Counted from the first letter of the stretch, positions 18,419 through 27,706 are shown. The stretch: DNA of 64,000 nt from Metabacillus sp. B2-18 (GCF_021117275.1 NZ_CP088245.1:2021501-2085500); one strand, 5' to 3'. Notes: generated from the sequence alone by a model not told the origin. Numbers and translations: made by a program.

Positions 18419-19342
18419 CCAGATGATTTCGATACTCTTCATGCTGATTTATGGCTTGGGCAGGATTCCTATGAGAAAGCACATAAAATCCTTTTTGAAG
18501 AGGCTTGCCAAAAAGCCATGGAAAAAGGGGGCATACAAAAGGATCAAGTTCAATTTATCCTAGCTGGGGACTTAATCAATCAAATCACCCCAACAAGTTT
18601 CGCTAGCAGAACGATTGGAGCGCCTTATTTTGGCTTATTCGGTGCTTGCTCTACCTCGATGGAAGGACTGGCTCTAGGTGCTTATATTGTAAATACAAAA
18701 GGAGCGAAATATTTGTTAACAGGAGCTTCCAGTCATGATACAGCTGTTGAAAAACAATTTCGGTATCCAACTGAGTATGGTGGACAAAAGCCACCCACGG
18801 CACAATGGACGGTTACTGGTGCGGGTGCAGCCCTATTAAGTGATTCTGGGGAAGGACCTCATGTCACATCTGCCACAATTGGTCGTGTAATCGATATGGG
18901 ATTGACAGATCCATTTAACATGGGAGGAGCTATGGCGCCAGCTGCGGTTGATACCATTGAAGCCCATTTAAAGGAACGAAATGTTGAGCCATCTTATTAC
19001 GATTTAATTGTAACCGGTGACCTTGGCCAAATCGGACAGGAAGTGTCCATGGATCTATTTAAAAAGCATGGAACTCCTATTAGTGAAGAACAATACCAAG
19101 ATTGTGGCCTTATGATTTATCGGGAAGGACAACCCGTTCTTGCAGGAGCAAGCGGTGCAGGCTGTTCAGCAACGGTAGTTTATGGGCATTTATTAAACCG
19201 CATGAAAAAAGGTGAATTTAAACGAATGTTAGTTGTGGCTACAGGTGCTTTGCTTTCACCGTTGTCCTTTCAGCAAAATGAAACAATTCCTTGTATCGCC
19301 CATGCAGTGTCAATTGAATACGGAGGTGAACAATTAACATGA
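18419..19342 (+). pseudogene. spoVAD: spoVAD, 5'-truncated
   Basis: SpoVAD is part of the SpoVA channel that moves dipicolinic acid into and out of spores, and it binds dipicolinic acid directly. The open frame begins PDDFDTLHADLWLGQDSYEK and continues through thiolase-like sequence (FGACSTSMEGLALGAYIV; ASGAGCSATVVYG) to the normal C-terminus. About 308 codons remain of a family length near 335-340; the start codon and first about 30 residues are lost at the junction with the gerC fragment. An internal start (for example ATG 18518) could give a shortened protein of doubtful value. It overlaps spoVAE by 4 bp, as in the spoVA2mob operon. Confidence 0.85.
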
Positions 19343-19689
19343 TCTATTTTTGGGCTTTTGTCGTAGGCGGTTTAATTTGTATCATTGGGCAAATTATGTT
19401 TGATGTATTTAAATTGACACCAGGTCATACCTTAAGTGCTCTTGTAGTGATTGGGGCGCTTTTAGATGGATTTGGACTATACGAGCCTTTGATTGATTTT
19501 GCTGGGGCAGGGGCTACCGTTCCGATTACAAGTTTTGGGAATTCGCTTGTTCATGGTGCGATGCAGGAAGCAGAAAAACATGGGTTAGTTGGTGTACTGA
19601 CAGGAATGTTTGAAGTAACTAGTTCTGGTATTTCAGCTGCCATTGTTTTCGGCATGATAGGAGCTTTAATTTTTAAGCCAAAAGGATAA
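19339..19689 (+). CDS. spoVAE: Stage V sporulation protein SpoVAE (SpoVAEb type)
   Basis: 116 residues, the usual length, with three to four hydrophobic segments and the family motif [27 protein letters not shown] split across residues 13-40. It is an inner-membrane component of the SpoVA dipicolinate channel of the forespore. Its ATG overlaps the spoVAD stop (ATGA). The spoVAC gene that normally precedes spoVAD is missing in this region, so the locus can hardly form a complete channel by itself. A DUF1657 gene follows 11 bp downstream, the order of mobile spoVA operons. Confidence 0.9.
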   Translation: MIYFWAFVVGGLICIIGQIMFDVFKLTPGHTLSALVVIGALLDGFGLYEPLIDFAGAGATVPITSFGNSLVHGAMQEAEKHGLVGVLTGMFEVTSSGISAAIVFGMIGALIFKPKG

Positions 19690-19700
19690 GGAGAATTAGG

Positions 19701-19907
19701 ATGACAGTAGGATCAGATGTTAAACAGTGTTTTGCCAGTCTAAAAGGGGTAGAAGCAAGTCTCTCAAGTTTAGCATTACGGACTCTTGATGATGAATCGA
19801 AGCGAACTTTGCATGAGGCTATGATGGTAGTACACGAAGTAACAAAAGATTTAAAAAAAAGAGTAGGAGAACTAGAAGGAGAGGAACTTCAGTACAAAGG
19901 TTTCTAG
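19701..19907 (+). CDS. DUF1657 family small protein
   Basis: 68 residues, soluble and helical (SSLALRTLDDESKRTLHEA; VVHEVTKDLKKRVGELEGEE). DUF1657 proteins are encoded beside SpoVA and DUF421 genes in the mobile spoVA2mob operons linked to high spore heat resistance. Their biochemical role is not known. It has a GGAGAATTAGG ribosome site and lies between spoVAE and a DUF421 gene, fully in keeping with that operon. Confidence 0.85.
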   Translation: MTVGSDVKQCFASLKGVEASLSSLALRTLDDESKRTLHEAMMVVHEVTKDLKKRVGELEGEELQYKGF

Positions 19908-19936
19908 AAAAACTATATTTACAGGGGGTGTAAGCA

Positions 19937-20796
19937 GTGCCTGAATGGTTAGAAATAGCTGTACGCTCAGCATTATTTGTTACTGTTTTATTTATCATTA
20001 CAAAATGGTTAGGGAAAAAGCAAATTTCAGAACTATCTTTCTTTGAATATGTCACCGGTATGTCTATTGGAAGTATTGGTGCAGAAAGTGCTATGGGACT
20101 TGAACGGAACATTTTTCACGGAATTATTGGAATTGTCATTTTTGCGGCTATTCCCTTTTTCACTGGTTTAATTTCATTAAAAAGTAAACGTTTTCGTAAT
20201 TTTATAGAAGGAAAAGCAACTGTATTTATCAAAGATGGGAAGATTATGGAAGATAATTTAAAAAAGGAAAGATATACGACAGATGAACTGTTAGAGCTAC
20301 TTCGCATGAAGGATGTCTTTCAGTCTCTGATGTAGAATTTGCTGTTTTAGAGGCAACAGGTGATTTATCTGTGATGCTAAAGAAAGAAAATCAACCTTTA
20401 ACAGCAAAGGATATAAACTTGAAGGTTGCTTCAATCAAGGAGCCTCAGACCATTATTATGGATGGTGCAATAATGGATGAACCACTAGCCACGATTGGAC
20501 GAAGTCGGGCTTGGCTACATACTGAATTAGAAAAACTAGGGGTAACGATTGAAAATGTATTTCTTGGACAGGTTAATTCTTACGGAGAGTTAACGATTGA
20601 TCTGTTTGACGATAAATTACAAGTCGCACCCCCTCAAGAAAGACCCTTAATTCTTTCAACCTTGAAAAAATGTCAAGCAGACTTAGAACTATTTGTTCTT
20701 GGAACGGAATCAAAAGAGGCCAAACAAATGTATAGGTTAAACAGTGAAAAATTACAAGAAGCCATTGATAAAGTGACCCCTATTTTAAAAGGATAA
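19937..20796 (+). pseudogene. DUF421 (YetF-type) membrane protein gene, frameshifted
   Basis: It starts at GTG 19937. Residues 1-132 cover the N-terminal membrane part (three hydrophobic segments) and the first soluble domain, up to LLELLRMKDVF. A frame change at about 20318-20322 (GTCTTTCAGTC, consistent with one lost base in the T-run) gives an early stop at 20333-20335. The next frame continues VSDVEFAVLEATGDLSVMLK to the normal C-terminus at 20796. With one base restored the protein would be about 286 residues. DUF421 proteins of spoVA2mob elements contribute to spore resistance. It is either a recent mutation or a sequencing error. Confidence 0.85.
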
Positions 20797-20861
20797 GGAT
20801 TTAGCTTAGATTCATACATGACGAAAAAAAGATACCATTTTTAATTGGAAAAAGTTTAAAA

Positions 20862-20887
20862 ACCTTAGTCCAATTTCGGACTAAGGT
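20862..20887. repeat. Target-site copy 1 (terminator hairpin duplicated by IS1182)
   Basis: This is a 26-bp palindrome with 10-bp arms ACCTTAGTCC/GGACTAAGGT and the loop AATTTC. It is identical to 22441-22466 on the other side of the IS. It is a stem without its own T-run here, because the T-run stayed with the right copy. Confidence 0.9.
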
Positions 20888-20900
20888 CAGATTGTCGACA

Positions 20901-20936
20901 AAAGACACTCCGAATGTCCCCATTCGGAGTGTCTTT
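20901..20936. terminator. Strong hairpin terminator inside the IS1182 end
   Basis: A 16-bp perfect stem (AAAGACACTCCGAATG and its complement) with the loop TCCC, bordered by A-rich and T-rich stretches on the two sides. It terminates transposase transcription and blocks incoming transcripts. Confidence 0.8.
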
Positions 20937-20986
20937 CTTCTTTTTTGGGGTCTTCAAAATTAAACTAGCCCTCTTCGAGGCTACTC

Positions 20987-22348
20987 TTATACCATTTTTG
21001 GACTTTCCCAAGTCCAGTTTGCTAATTTCTTTAAATTCATAGCACCAAAAGTAAGCATCGCCTGCATAGACAATTTTTTAAGTCCCCTTAAATTTGTCCA
21101 TCGCATACCATGCTTTTCTTTTGCATCTGCAAATACACGTTCAACCGTTTCTTTACGTTTGGCATAAATGATTTTATTTTCTTCCGTATGACGAAGGTGT
21201 TCAGCTTCTTCTAAGTACCCTTCCCAAACATGACGCTGAATCAGTTTCTGATGATTTTTACTTTGAGTACATTGGGATAGATATTTACATCCTTTACACT
21301 GAGTAGGATTAGAGAAATACTGACGGTAACCTTCCTTCGTAGTCGTGCTATATGGTAATTCTTGATCCCCCGGACATAGGTATGTATCAAAATGCTCATC
21401 ATAAACAAAGTCTGATTTCTTGAAAAAACCTTCCTTTGTTCGTGGTCGCGTATATGGTAAAGCAGGACGAATCTTATTTTCAATCAAGTATTGGGCAATA
21501 GCCGGCGTTTTATATCCAGCATCAGCAGCAACAGCAAGAGGTTTCCCTGTTTTCTCAATCACCTTTTCAAGAAGAGGCTCTAACATTGTACTATCGTGAA
21601 CATTACCAGGTGTGACAATCGTACCTAAAACAAACCCGTGTCGGTCAGCAGCTGCATGAAAAGAATAGGCGAATTGTTTAGTTCTCTCATCTTTAACGTA
21701 ATAACCACTCTCTGGATCCGTAGTACTTTCTTTTATTTCCTTTGTTTCTTCTTTATCAAATTTGTCAGGTGGAAAAGGCTTTTTTCCATGTTCTTCACGA
21801 TCTCCATTGATTTCCTCTTGAAGGCGTTCTTGGTAGGCTTTCGTTTCTTTACGGACAACCTTTTTCTCAAATTTACGCTTATTCGCACTAGCTTTTACAT
21901 GGGTAGAATCAATAAATACATGTTCACTACTAGTGAGATTCTTATCAGTTGCTTGCTTTAAGATTCGATAGAAGATTTGTTCAAATAAGTCCGTGTCTTT
22001 AAATCGACGTTCATAGTTTTTACCGAAGGTAGAAAAATGAGGGACTTTATCATGAAAACCAAATCCAAGAAACCAACGATACGCTAGATTTGTTTCAATT
22101 TCTTCTATTGTTTTACGCATGGAACGAATACCAAACATGTATTGAATAAATGCCATTTTGATTAATACAACAGGATCGATACTTGGACGTCCTCTTTCAC
22201 TTGAATACATATCTTGAACAAGTGGGTAGATAAATGAGAAATCAATAGCGGCTTCCACTTTTCGAACCAAGTGGTTTTTCGGAACGAGTTGTTCAAGAGT
22301 AATCATTTCTAACTGTTCTCGATTCATCTGTGTATTTTTCGTAAGCAT
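20987..22348 (-). CDS. IS1182-family DDE transposase
   Basis: About 453 residues from ATG 22348, with AAGGTG 9 nt upstream; the GTG/ATG at 22360/22357 lie on the ribosome site. The N-terminal domain (LVPKNHLVRKVEAAIDFSFI...GRPSIDPVVLIKMAFIQYMFG) is typical of IS1182. The DDE core shows FIDSTHVKA, AADAGYKT and the C-terminal ETVERVFADAKEKHGMRW. A Cys cluster (CKGCKYLSQC) lies near residue 345. It catalyses transposition of the surrounding IS and appears intact. Confidence 0.93.
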   Translation of the reverse strand: MLTKNTQMNREQLEMITLEQLVPKNHLVRKVEAAIDFSFIYPLVQDMYSSERGRPSIDPVVLIKMAFIQYMFGIRSMRKTIEEIETNLAYRWFLGFGFHDKVPHFSTFGKNYERRFKDTDLFEQIFYRILKQATDKNLTSSEHVFIDSTHVKASANKRKFEKKVVRKETKAYQERLQEEINGDREEHGKKPFPPDKFDKEETKEIKESTTDPESGYYVKDERTKQFAYSFHAAADRHGFVLGTIVTPGNVHDSTMLEPLLEKVIEKTGKPLAVAADAGYKTPAIAQYLIENKIRPALPYTRPRTKEGFFKKSDFVYDEHFDTYLCPGDQELPYSTTTKEGYRQYFSNPTQCKGCKYLSQCTQSKNHQKLIQRHVWEGYLEEAEHLRHTEENKIIYAKRKETVERVFADAKEKHGMRWTNLRGLKKLSMQAMLTFGAMNLKKLANWTWESPKMV

Positions 22349-22440
22349 GTTCTTCATCACCTTGTAAAGTTTATTAATAATCTAATTATACAAAAAAACT
22401 GTAGGCAAATCCCCTAATTGGGGGATTTGTCTACAGTCTG

Positions 22441-22475
22441 ACCTTAGTCCAATTTCGGACTAAGGTGAATTTTTT
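22441..22475 (+). terminator. Original intrinsic terminator (target-site copy 2)
   Basis: The stem ACCTTAGTCC/GGACTAAGGT (22441-22466) is followed by GAATTTTTTT, so before the IS insertion it terminated the upstream spoVA-DUF421 operon. It now lies just 25 bp before the start of the next DUF421 gene. Confidence 0.85.
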
Positions 22476-22490
22476 TACGAGGTGTTAGAA

Positions 22491-23165
22491 GTGTCTATTT
22501 TTTTAGTTAAAGTTATTTTTATCTATATTGTGTTTATTGTAGCAGTAAAAATTTTAGGGAAATCAGCTCTAGCCCGACTTACCCCTCATGATTTTGGAGC
22601 GATTCTTTTTTTATCTTATTTAGCTTTTGGTTCTATTAAAGTAAACGGAGTGATGGAGGGGATTATTGGAATCATTGTAATAACATGCATTCATCTATTT
22701 ATATCAAAGTTAAGTTTATTAAATAAGTTAAACCCTTTTATTATCGGAAAACCGACTATTCTAATTAAACACGGGAAAATTATCTATCGAAATTTAAAGG
22801 AAAGTAGATATCCTTTACCTGAGCTGTTGTCTAATTTAAGAACATCAGGATATCCGGATATTCACGATATTGAATATGCGATTTTGGAAGCAACAGGTGA
22901 AATTAGCATTTTTCCAAGAAAAGAATTAGTTCCTATTACTCCAAAAGATTTACATATGAAAGTGGAATACCGCGGATTACCCATAGCCGTTGTCATTGAA
23001 GGGAAAGTGCAAAAGCGTAATTTAAAATTAATCAACAAAAATGAAAAGTGGTTAAAGGAAGAACTAAAGGCAAAGGGATATCTTCAAATCAAAGATATTT
23101 TTTATGCTGCTGTTAGAGATACCGATCATTCATTAACCATTAACAAAAAAGATGTTAACGACTAA
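22491..23165 (+). CDS. DUF421 (YetF-type) membrane protein
   Basis: 224 residues from GTG 22491, preceded by GAGGTG (22479-22484) at 6 nt. It has three N-terminal hydrophobic segments (residues about 5-70), then the soluble domains with HGKIIYRNLKESRYPLPELLSNLR and DIEYAILEATGEISIFPRK, the features shared by the family. Length is normal and no lesion is seen. It is a paralogue of the frameshifted gene at 19937 and of 25846-26529. It is presumed to act in the spore inner membrane, by analogy with spoVA2mob DUF421 proteins. Confidence 0.88.
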   Translation: MSIFLVKVIFIYIVFIVAVKILGKSALARLTPHDFGAILFLSYLAFGSIKVNGVMEGIIGIIVITCIHLFISKLSLLNKLNPFIIGKPTILIKHGKIIYRNLKESRYPLPELLSNLRTSGYPDIHDIEYAILEATGEISIFPRKELVPITPKDLHMKVEYRGLPIAVVIEGKVQKRNLKLINKNEKWLKEELKAKGYLQIKDIFYAAVRDTDHSLTINKKDVND

Positions 23166-23461
23166 TTTTAAGACGATTTCCTCCCAATATAAATTAATGT
23201 TTTCTCTTATTTACTCCTTATTGCATTTACCACTTTCATTTTCCAAATTTATAAAAAATTATACCTATATTTAGGAATTTACCAGATGGTAATTTTCAAA
23301 ATCACTAAGTCTCTAGTTAGGACAGTGCCAGATCATTACGCCTTTCTTGATGTCAGAACTTTCCCAACCTTAATTCTCTTTTTTTCGTTCTTAATATCTT
23401 ATACAAGTTCTTATAAAGGTAGTCCATAATATATAACAGACAATCCCTTCATATTCCATAC
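23166..23461. other. Intergenic region without a gene
   Basis: AT-rich, about 300 bp between a DUF421 gene and cls. No open frame with family resemblance and no clear terminator were seen. The promoter-like motif for cls lies at its right edge. Confidence 0.6.
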
Positions 23462-23491
23462 GTATACTGGTTACATAGTTTGTACATGTTA
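23462..23491 (+). promoter_or_regulatory. Possible forespore (sigma-G type) promoter of cls
   Basis: GTATA (23462-23466), an 18-nt spacer and CATGTTA (23485-23491) resemble a sigma-F/G promoter (-10 CATnnTA). The truncated cls copy keeps a CATGATA at the same distance from its start within the conserved GTTTGTACATG block. A forespore promoter would suit a spore-resistance island. This is pattern matching only. Confidence 0.35.
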
Positions 23492-23516
23492 AGAGAAACA
23501 GAAGGAGGGATTCCAG

Positions 23517-25010
23517 TTGGAGTGGATTTTTTATCTATACCTGTTAAATACGTTCTTTATCTTATTCATAGCAATTTGGGAAGTTCGTCGGCCTGCCAAG
23601 GCTTTGAATTGGATAATAATCGTCCTTTTTTTACCTGTCATTGGTTTCTGGCTATATCTTAGCATATCAAACCCTAAGTTTATTCATCGAAAAAGATTGA
23701 CCTGTTCTAAAAATGAATCTAACAAATTACCTGAGACATTCGGTGCTTCAGCATCGGTAATTGCCAATGCTTTACGGCATTTCACTGTGAATGGGCTTCG
23801 AATGGGCCAAGTCCAAGTGTTTAACAATGGGATAGCAAAATATGATCAACTCCTTGTATCCCTGCAAAAAGCCCAAAAAACCATTGATCTGGAATATTTC
23901 ATCTATCGGAACGACCAAATTGGTAATCGAATCACAGAACTGCTAATCGAAAAAGCATTAAATGGAGTGCAGGTTCGTTTTATGAGAGATAGCTTGGGGA
24001 GTTATAAATTCCCGCGTGAAAAAATCCGGCAGATGGTGGAAGCAGGGATAGAATGCAGGACAATATTTCCTCTGCGATTTCCCTGGATTTTGTCCAATTG
24101 GAATTATCGGGATCATTGTAAGATTGTGACGATTGACAGAAAGGAATCCTTTACTGGCGGTATGAACGTTGGGTATGAATATACAGGATTAAAGCCAGAC
24201 GTAGGATTTTGGAGGGACACTCATTTGCAAATTATAGGGGAAGCAACAGGCGACTTGCAGACTGTTTTTGATGTTCATTGGGAAATCGCTGTGCCGGAAA
24301 GGATAAAATCAAAAACAAATTTGAAAACAAAATCAGAGGTAACGAAAATCAATTCAATCGGCAGAGCAGATCATTCCAAATGGTCAGCCGAATTGGGATC
24401 AGAGTTGAGCACCCTTGATGATAAAGAAATGGACATATCCGGAAAAACTAGGACATTGCATAAAGCGTATATCCATACGTTGGAAGGAAACCCTGGAATT
24501 CCTACCCCAGTCATTCGGCAAGCTTACTTTATCTGTATAACACAGGCGACCAAGACTATTGATTTAACAACACCCTATTTTGTACCAGAAACGGATATTA
24601 TCATGGCATTAAAGACAGCAGTAACTCGTGGTGTCCGTGTAAGATTGCTGGTTCCTCGCCACAATAATCAAAAAATCGTGGGTCTTGCAAGCCGTACTTA
24701 TTACGGAGAACTTATAGAAGCTGGAGTTCAAATCTACCAGTACGACAAAGGAATGATACATGCGAAGGTGTTGACCATCGATGAGGAGATTGCTGCCGTA
24801 GGCTCAGCAAACTATGATATGAGAAGTTTTCGCCTGAATTATGAAGTGTGTCAAGTCGTGTACAGTGCTGATGTGGCAAGGGAACTCACAGAGCAGTTCG
24901 AGAGGGATCTTACTGATTCTGTACCATTAAGAATTGAAGACTTGTTGCAACGATCCCTGACCGAGCGCATTGTTGAACAGGGTTCTCGCCTGCTCTCTCC
25001 ATTATTATGA
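23517..25010 (+). CDS. cls: Cardiolipin synthase (phospholipase D family), intact
   Basis: 497 residues, full length. Two N-terminal membrane segments (residues about 3-20 and 30-50) precede two phospholipase D domains. The first HKD motif is HCKIVTID at His200 and the second HAKVLTID at His415. It joins two phosphatidylglycerol molecules into cardiolipin and glycerol. The TTG start follows GAAGGAGG. A cls gene is a regular passenger of spoVA2mob islands. The N- and C-terminal parts are nearly identical to the deleted inverted copy at 16988-17583, so the copies can recombine or convert one another. Confidence 0.93.
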   Translation: MEWIFYLYLLNTFFILFIAIWEVRRPAKALNWIIIVLFLPVIGFWLYLSISNPKFIHRKRLTCSKNESNKLPETFGASASVIANALRHFTVNGLRMGQVQVFNNGIAKYDQLLVSLQKAQKTIDLEYFIYRNDQIGNRITELLIEKALNGVQVRFMRDSLGSYKFPREKIRQMVEAGIECRTIFPLRFPWILSNWNYRDHCKIVTIDRKESFTGGMNVGYEYTGLKPDVGFWRDTHLQIIGEATGDLQTVFDVHWEIAVPERIKSKTNLKTKSEVTKINSIGRADHSKWSAELGSELSTLDDKEMDISGKTRTLHKAYIHTLEGNPGIPTPVIRQAYFICITQATKTIDLTTPYFVPETDIIMALKTAVTRGVRVRLLVPRHNNQKIVGLASRTYYGELIEAGVQIYQYDKGMIHAKVLTIDEEIAAVGSANYDMRSFRLNYEVCQVVYSADVARELTEQFERDLTDSVPLRIEDLLQRSLTERIVEQGSRLLSPLL

Positions 25011-25248
25011 GTTGATGTATCCTGTTTTTATTGTTCTATGTTAAATCTAGATTTAAAAAATTTCATTGTTTTTAAAATATTTCTGATTCATTTGAAAAGA
25101 GTCGAAAACCCGTGTTAGAAGAACTTTCAATATGGTTTTTTTCTTTTTTACGATGGAAATTCATTACTAAAAAACGGTAATACTAAACAGGCAGCTCAAA
25201 GTGTTTGAATTCAAAAATATCTGTTACTTTTTAATTTAAATATAAGGG

Positions 25249-25821
25249 ATGATATCAATAGATAATATATTTGATAAGGAAATACGTTTATTAGAGGATA
25301 AACTGTACCTTTTAGAATTAAATAATTGGCTAAAGAATGAATTTTTAACTTGGGAATGGTGGATATTAGTTGGTTTTTTAGTTGTACCTTGGATTATATG
25401 GTCTAAACTCGTTAAACGAGACATTATTTTAGAAATTTTGTTGTTTGGTACCATAATTATCATAACAACAACCTTATTAGATGTAGTTGGTGCACAATAC
25501 AGTTTTTGGGATTACCCCATTGCATTCCTACCTATTATTCCTCGGGCCTTTCCTTTTGATTTTTCAATGGTACCTGTAGCTTACATGTTGTTATATCAAT
25601 ATTTTAGAACATGGAAATCTTTTATTTTAGCCCAGATCATTATGGCACTAACATATGCCTTTATAGGTGAACCCTTTTGCGAGTGGGTCAAACTTGTTAA
25701 TTATTTAGAGTGGAGATACAGATATTCATTCATATATTACATCATTGTTGGAATTGTAACTCGAGCTTTAATACTAAAACTAGCCTCTTTATCTAAACCT
25801 CAAGATCTTACAACTAAGTAA
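25249..25821 (+). CDS. Membrane protein, CBO0543-like family
   Basis: 190 residues with about five hydrophobic segments and Trp/aromatic-rich loops (WEWWILVGFLVVPWIIW; GAQYSFWDYPIAFLPIIPR; FDFSMVPVAYMLLYQYFRTW). The DFSM-PVxYMLxYQ pattern is that of CBO0543-like proteins common near sporulation and germination genes in Bacillaceae; their function is unknown. The start is unclear: ATG 25249 has AAGGG directly adjacent, so a later start is possible. It is 24 bp upstream of a DUF421 gene and probably co-transcribed with it. Confidence 0.7.
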   Translation: MISIDNIFDKEIRLLEDKLYLLELNNWLKNEFLTWEWWILVGFLVVPWIIWSKLVKRDIILEILLFGTIIIITTTLLDVVGAQYSFWDYPIAFLPIIPRAFPFDFSMVPVAYMLLYQYFRTWKSFILAQIIMALTYAFIGEPFCEWVKLVNYLEWRYRYSFIYYIIVGIVTRALILKLASLSKPQDLTTK

Positions 25822-25845
25822 AATTTAAATTGGAGGAAAAAAACT

Positions 25846-26529
25846 TTGGAAGAAGTTAATATTGGTTTACTGACGATCAAAGTCATCGTTGGTTTTGCCA
25901 CTTTATTTTTTATCATTATCATAACAGGCAGAACATCCATCTCTCAGTTAACCCCGTTTCACTTAGTTTTTGTGTTAGTACTTGGAGATTTTTTAGGAAA
26001 TACCATTTATGAAGATAAGGTAAGGACTTTTCACTTTTTATATGCCATCGGATTGTGGACATTTCTTATGTTGGTGATAGAGTTTATGACTCTAAAAAAT
26101 AAATCGATACGTTCTCTCTTATTAGGCGATCCTAACATCATCATTCGGGATGGTGTCATGGATCGAAAGTTACTTAAAAAGAACAAATTGGATGTAAATC
26201 AAGTTTTGAGTATACTTCGACAAAATAATGTTTTTTCAGTTCGCGAAGTCAAATACGGTATATTGGAAGCTAATGGGCAAATAAGTTTATTATTAAAATC
26301 TAAGTATCAAAAACCAGACAAGCAAGATCTCAATCTTCCAGAAAGTTCAGTAGATCTCCCAACATCGTTAATTATAGATGGGGAAATATTATGGGATAAT
26401 TTACATGAACTCGGATTTGATCAACAGTGGTTAGATAACCAATTAACTAACAATGGATATGATAATGTAAAGCGTATACTTTACGCAGATTGGAGAGAGA
26501 GTGAAGGCATACATGTAAGTCCTAAATAA
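25846..26529 (+). CDS. DUF421 (YetF-type) membrane protein
   Basis: 227 residues from TTG 25846, with GGAGG 9 nt upstream. It has an N-terminal membrane region (TIKVIVGFATLFFIIIITGR; LVFVLVLGDFLGNTIYED), then the soluble part with IIIRDGVMDRKLLKKNKLDVNQVLSILRQ and VREVKYGILEANGQISLLLK. It is the third DUF421 gene in the island, intact and clearly diverged from the others. It is probably a spore membrane protein. Confidence 0.87.
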   Translation: MEEVNIGLLTIKVIVGFATLFFIIIITGRTSISQLTPFHLVFVLVLGDFLGNTIYEDKVRTFHFLYAIGLWTFLMLVIEFMTLKNKSIRSLLLGDPNIIIRDGVMDRKLLKKNKLDVNQVLSILRQNNVFSVREVKYGILEANGQISLLLKSKYQKPDKQDLNLPESSVDLPTSLIIDGEILWDNLHELGFDQQWLDNQLTNNGYDNVKRILYADWRESEGIHVSPK

Positions 26530-27089
26530 AATTTGTTAGGATAGGAGCACATCAATTTTCTTGGTGAATATAATGTGGATTTAAAAAAAGATGAACCAGA
26601 GAATCCGTTTTATGAATTTATCTGATAGGGTGTTTGTTCCTTGAGTGTAATCTATTTATTAGAGGATGGAAAACTATAATTTGCGGTCTAGAGCAGCAAC
26701 CCTGTCATTAAGCCTTAAACAAAAGGTCCTTTTTTATGGAAGAATGTATTATAAGTATCTAAAGTCAGAGTCTAAAAATTAGTGGGATAACTTAGATAAA
26801 TATTACAGTGGAAAAATGGTATCAGTTGGAGGCTGAAGCGATAACTTTACTTCACTAACGGATGCGTTCATTTTCAGATGGAGATGGAGCAAAAAAAGTA
26901 CAAGTACTATATTAAGATAACGAGACCTTATCTACAACAAGGATTGAATCCCTAATCGTTTTAAAAGACACGACTATTGAAGATAAGCAAGTAATATAAG
27001 CTTGTAACAATGATTCTTCGAAATCTTCGATACAAGCTTAATAATCGATAACAAATTATTTATTAATACATATCAATTCGTATGCTGCT
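26530..27089. other. Gene-free stretch with a possible short remnant
   Basis: 560 bp with no supported gene. At about 26560-26625 a short frame reads LGEYNVDLKKDEPENPFYEF before a stop. It looks protein-like, but I cannot assign it; it may be the tail of a deleted gene. Otherwise nothing was seen. Confidence 0.4.
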
Positions 27090-27530
27090 TTACCATCTAT
27101 AAACGCTTTCGCATGTATTAGCTTGGGGTTCATAATAACAATGTTGTTTATATTGACCTGCTAATGGTTGAGCGTACCAAGTAGGTGGGCATTTACCATA
27201 TGGATTGAAATACCAAAGAGCATATTTAGAAGGATGCTCTCTCCAATAATCTAATGCTTTTCGTGCTAATCTTTTTTCGACATCTCTTGCACGTTGATAA
27301 AAAACATTCCCTTTTTGTACTGCTTCAAAAGAATAATTTCCTCCTTGTACTTGAAAAATCACGTCCCTTATTGACCTTAAATTTAAAAAATCTAAACAAT
27401 CTGCTTTTAGTCGGTTTACAATGACATTACCAACCAAAAGCATCCCTAGTCGTCCTTCTCCTTCAGCTTCTGCTCTCATCATCCTTGCCATCAATGCAAC
27501 ATCACTTTCGGTATATTTTACTCGTGGCAC
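27090..27530 (-). CDS. cwlJ: Spore cortex-lytic enzyme CwlJ
   Basis: About 146 residues, close to B. subtilis CwlJ (142). It belongs to the Hydrolase_2 family: DVALMARMMRAEAEGEGRLGMLLVGNVIVNR carries the catalytic Glu region, and YALWYFNPYGKCPPTWYAQP and the terminal HCYYEPQANTCESVY match CwlJ well. CwlJ hydrolyses cortex peptidoglycan during calcium-dipicolinate-triggered germination. I prefer GTG 27530, which is 8 nt after AGGGAG, to the GTG at 27539. gerQ, the usual partner gene, is not adjacent, so this is a mobile extra copy. Confidence 0.9.
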   Translation of the reverse strand: MPRVKYTESDVALMARMMRAEAEGEGRLGMLLVGNVIVNRLKADCLDFLNLRSIRDVIFQVQGGNYSFEAVQKGNVFYQRARDVEKRLARKALDYWREHPSKYALWYFNPYGKCPPTWYAQPLAGQYKQHCYYEPQANTCESVYRW

Positions 27531-27706
27531 TTTTATCACTCCCTATATCTAATTATATGAACGTTGTTCATCAGAAATTCCTTGTTGAAGTTTACTAATG
27601 AGCGAGTTAAAATGAATTGTTAAAAAATTAGGAAAATAATACATAAGCTAATAATTTCATGAGAAATGAAGAGAATATGAATGATAAATGAAGGAGGAAT
27701 GTAACT

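Larger units (their letters stand above)
20888..22440 (-). mobile_element. IS1182-family insertion sequence, complete
   Basis: It is 1553 bp. Its ends are imperfect inverted repeats: CAGATTGTCGACAAA on the left and, reversed, CAGACTGTAGACAAA on the right. It is flanked by a perfect 26-bp direct repeat that is itself a terminator palindrome. The family is known to favour palindromic targets and to give long duplications. It carries one transposase gene. Each end also has its own hairpin (20901-20936, 16-bp perfect stem; about 22399-22437). Confidence 0.9.

Noticed and set aside
18261..18563. Plus-strand open frame of 100 codons over the gene-junction region
   Set aside because: It crosses the gerC fragment antisense and the spoVAD start in a wrong frame; the spoVAD frame there has clear homology.
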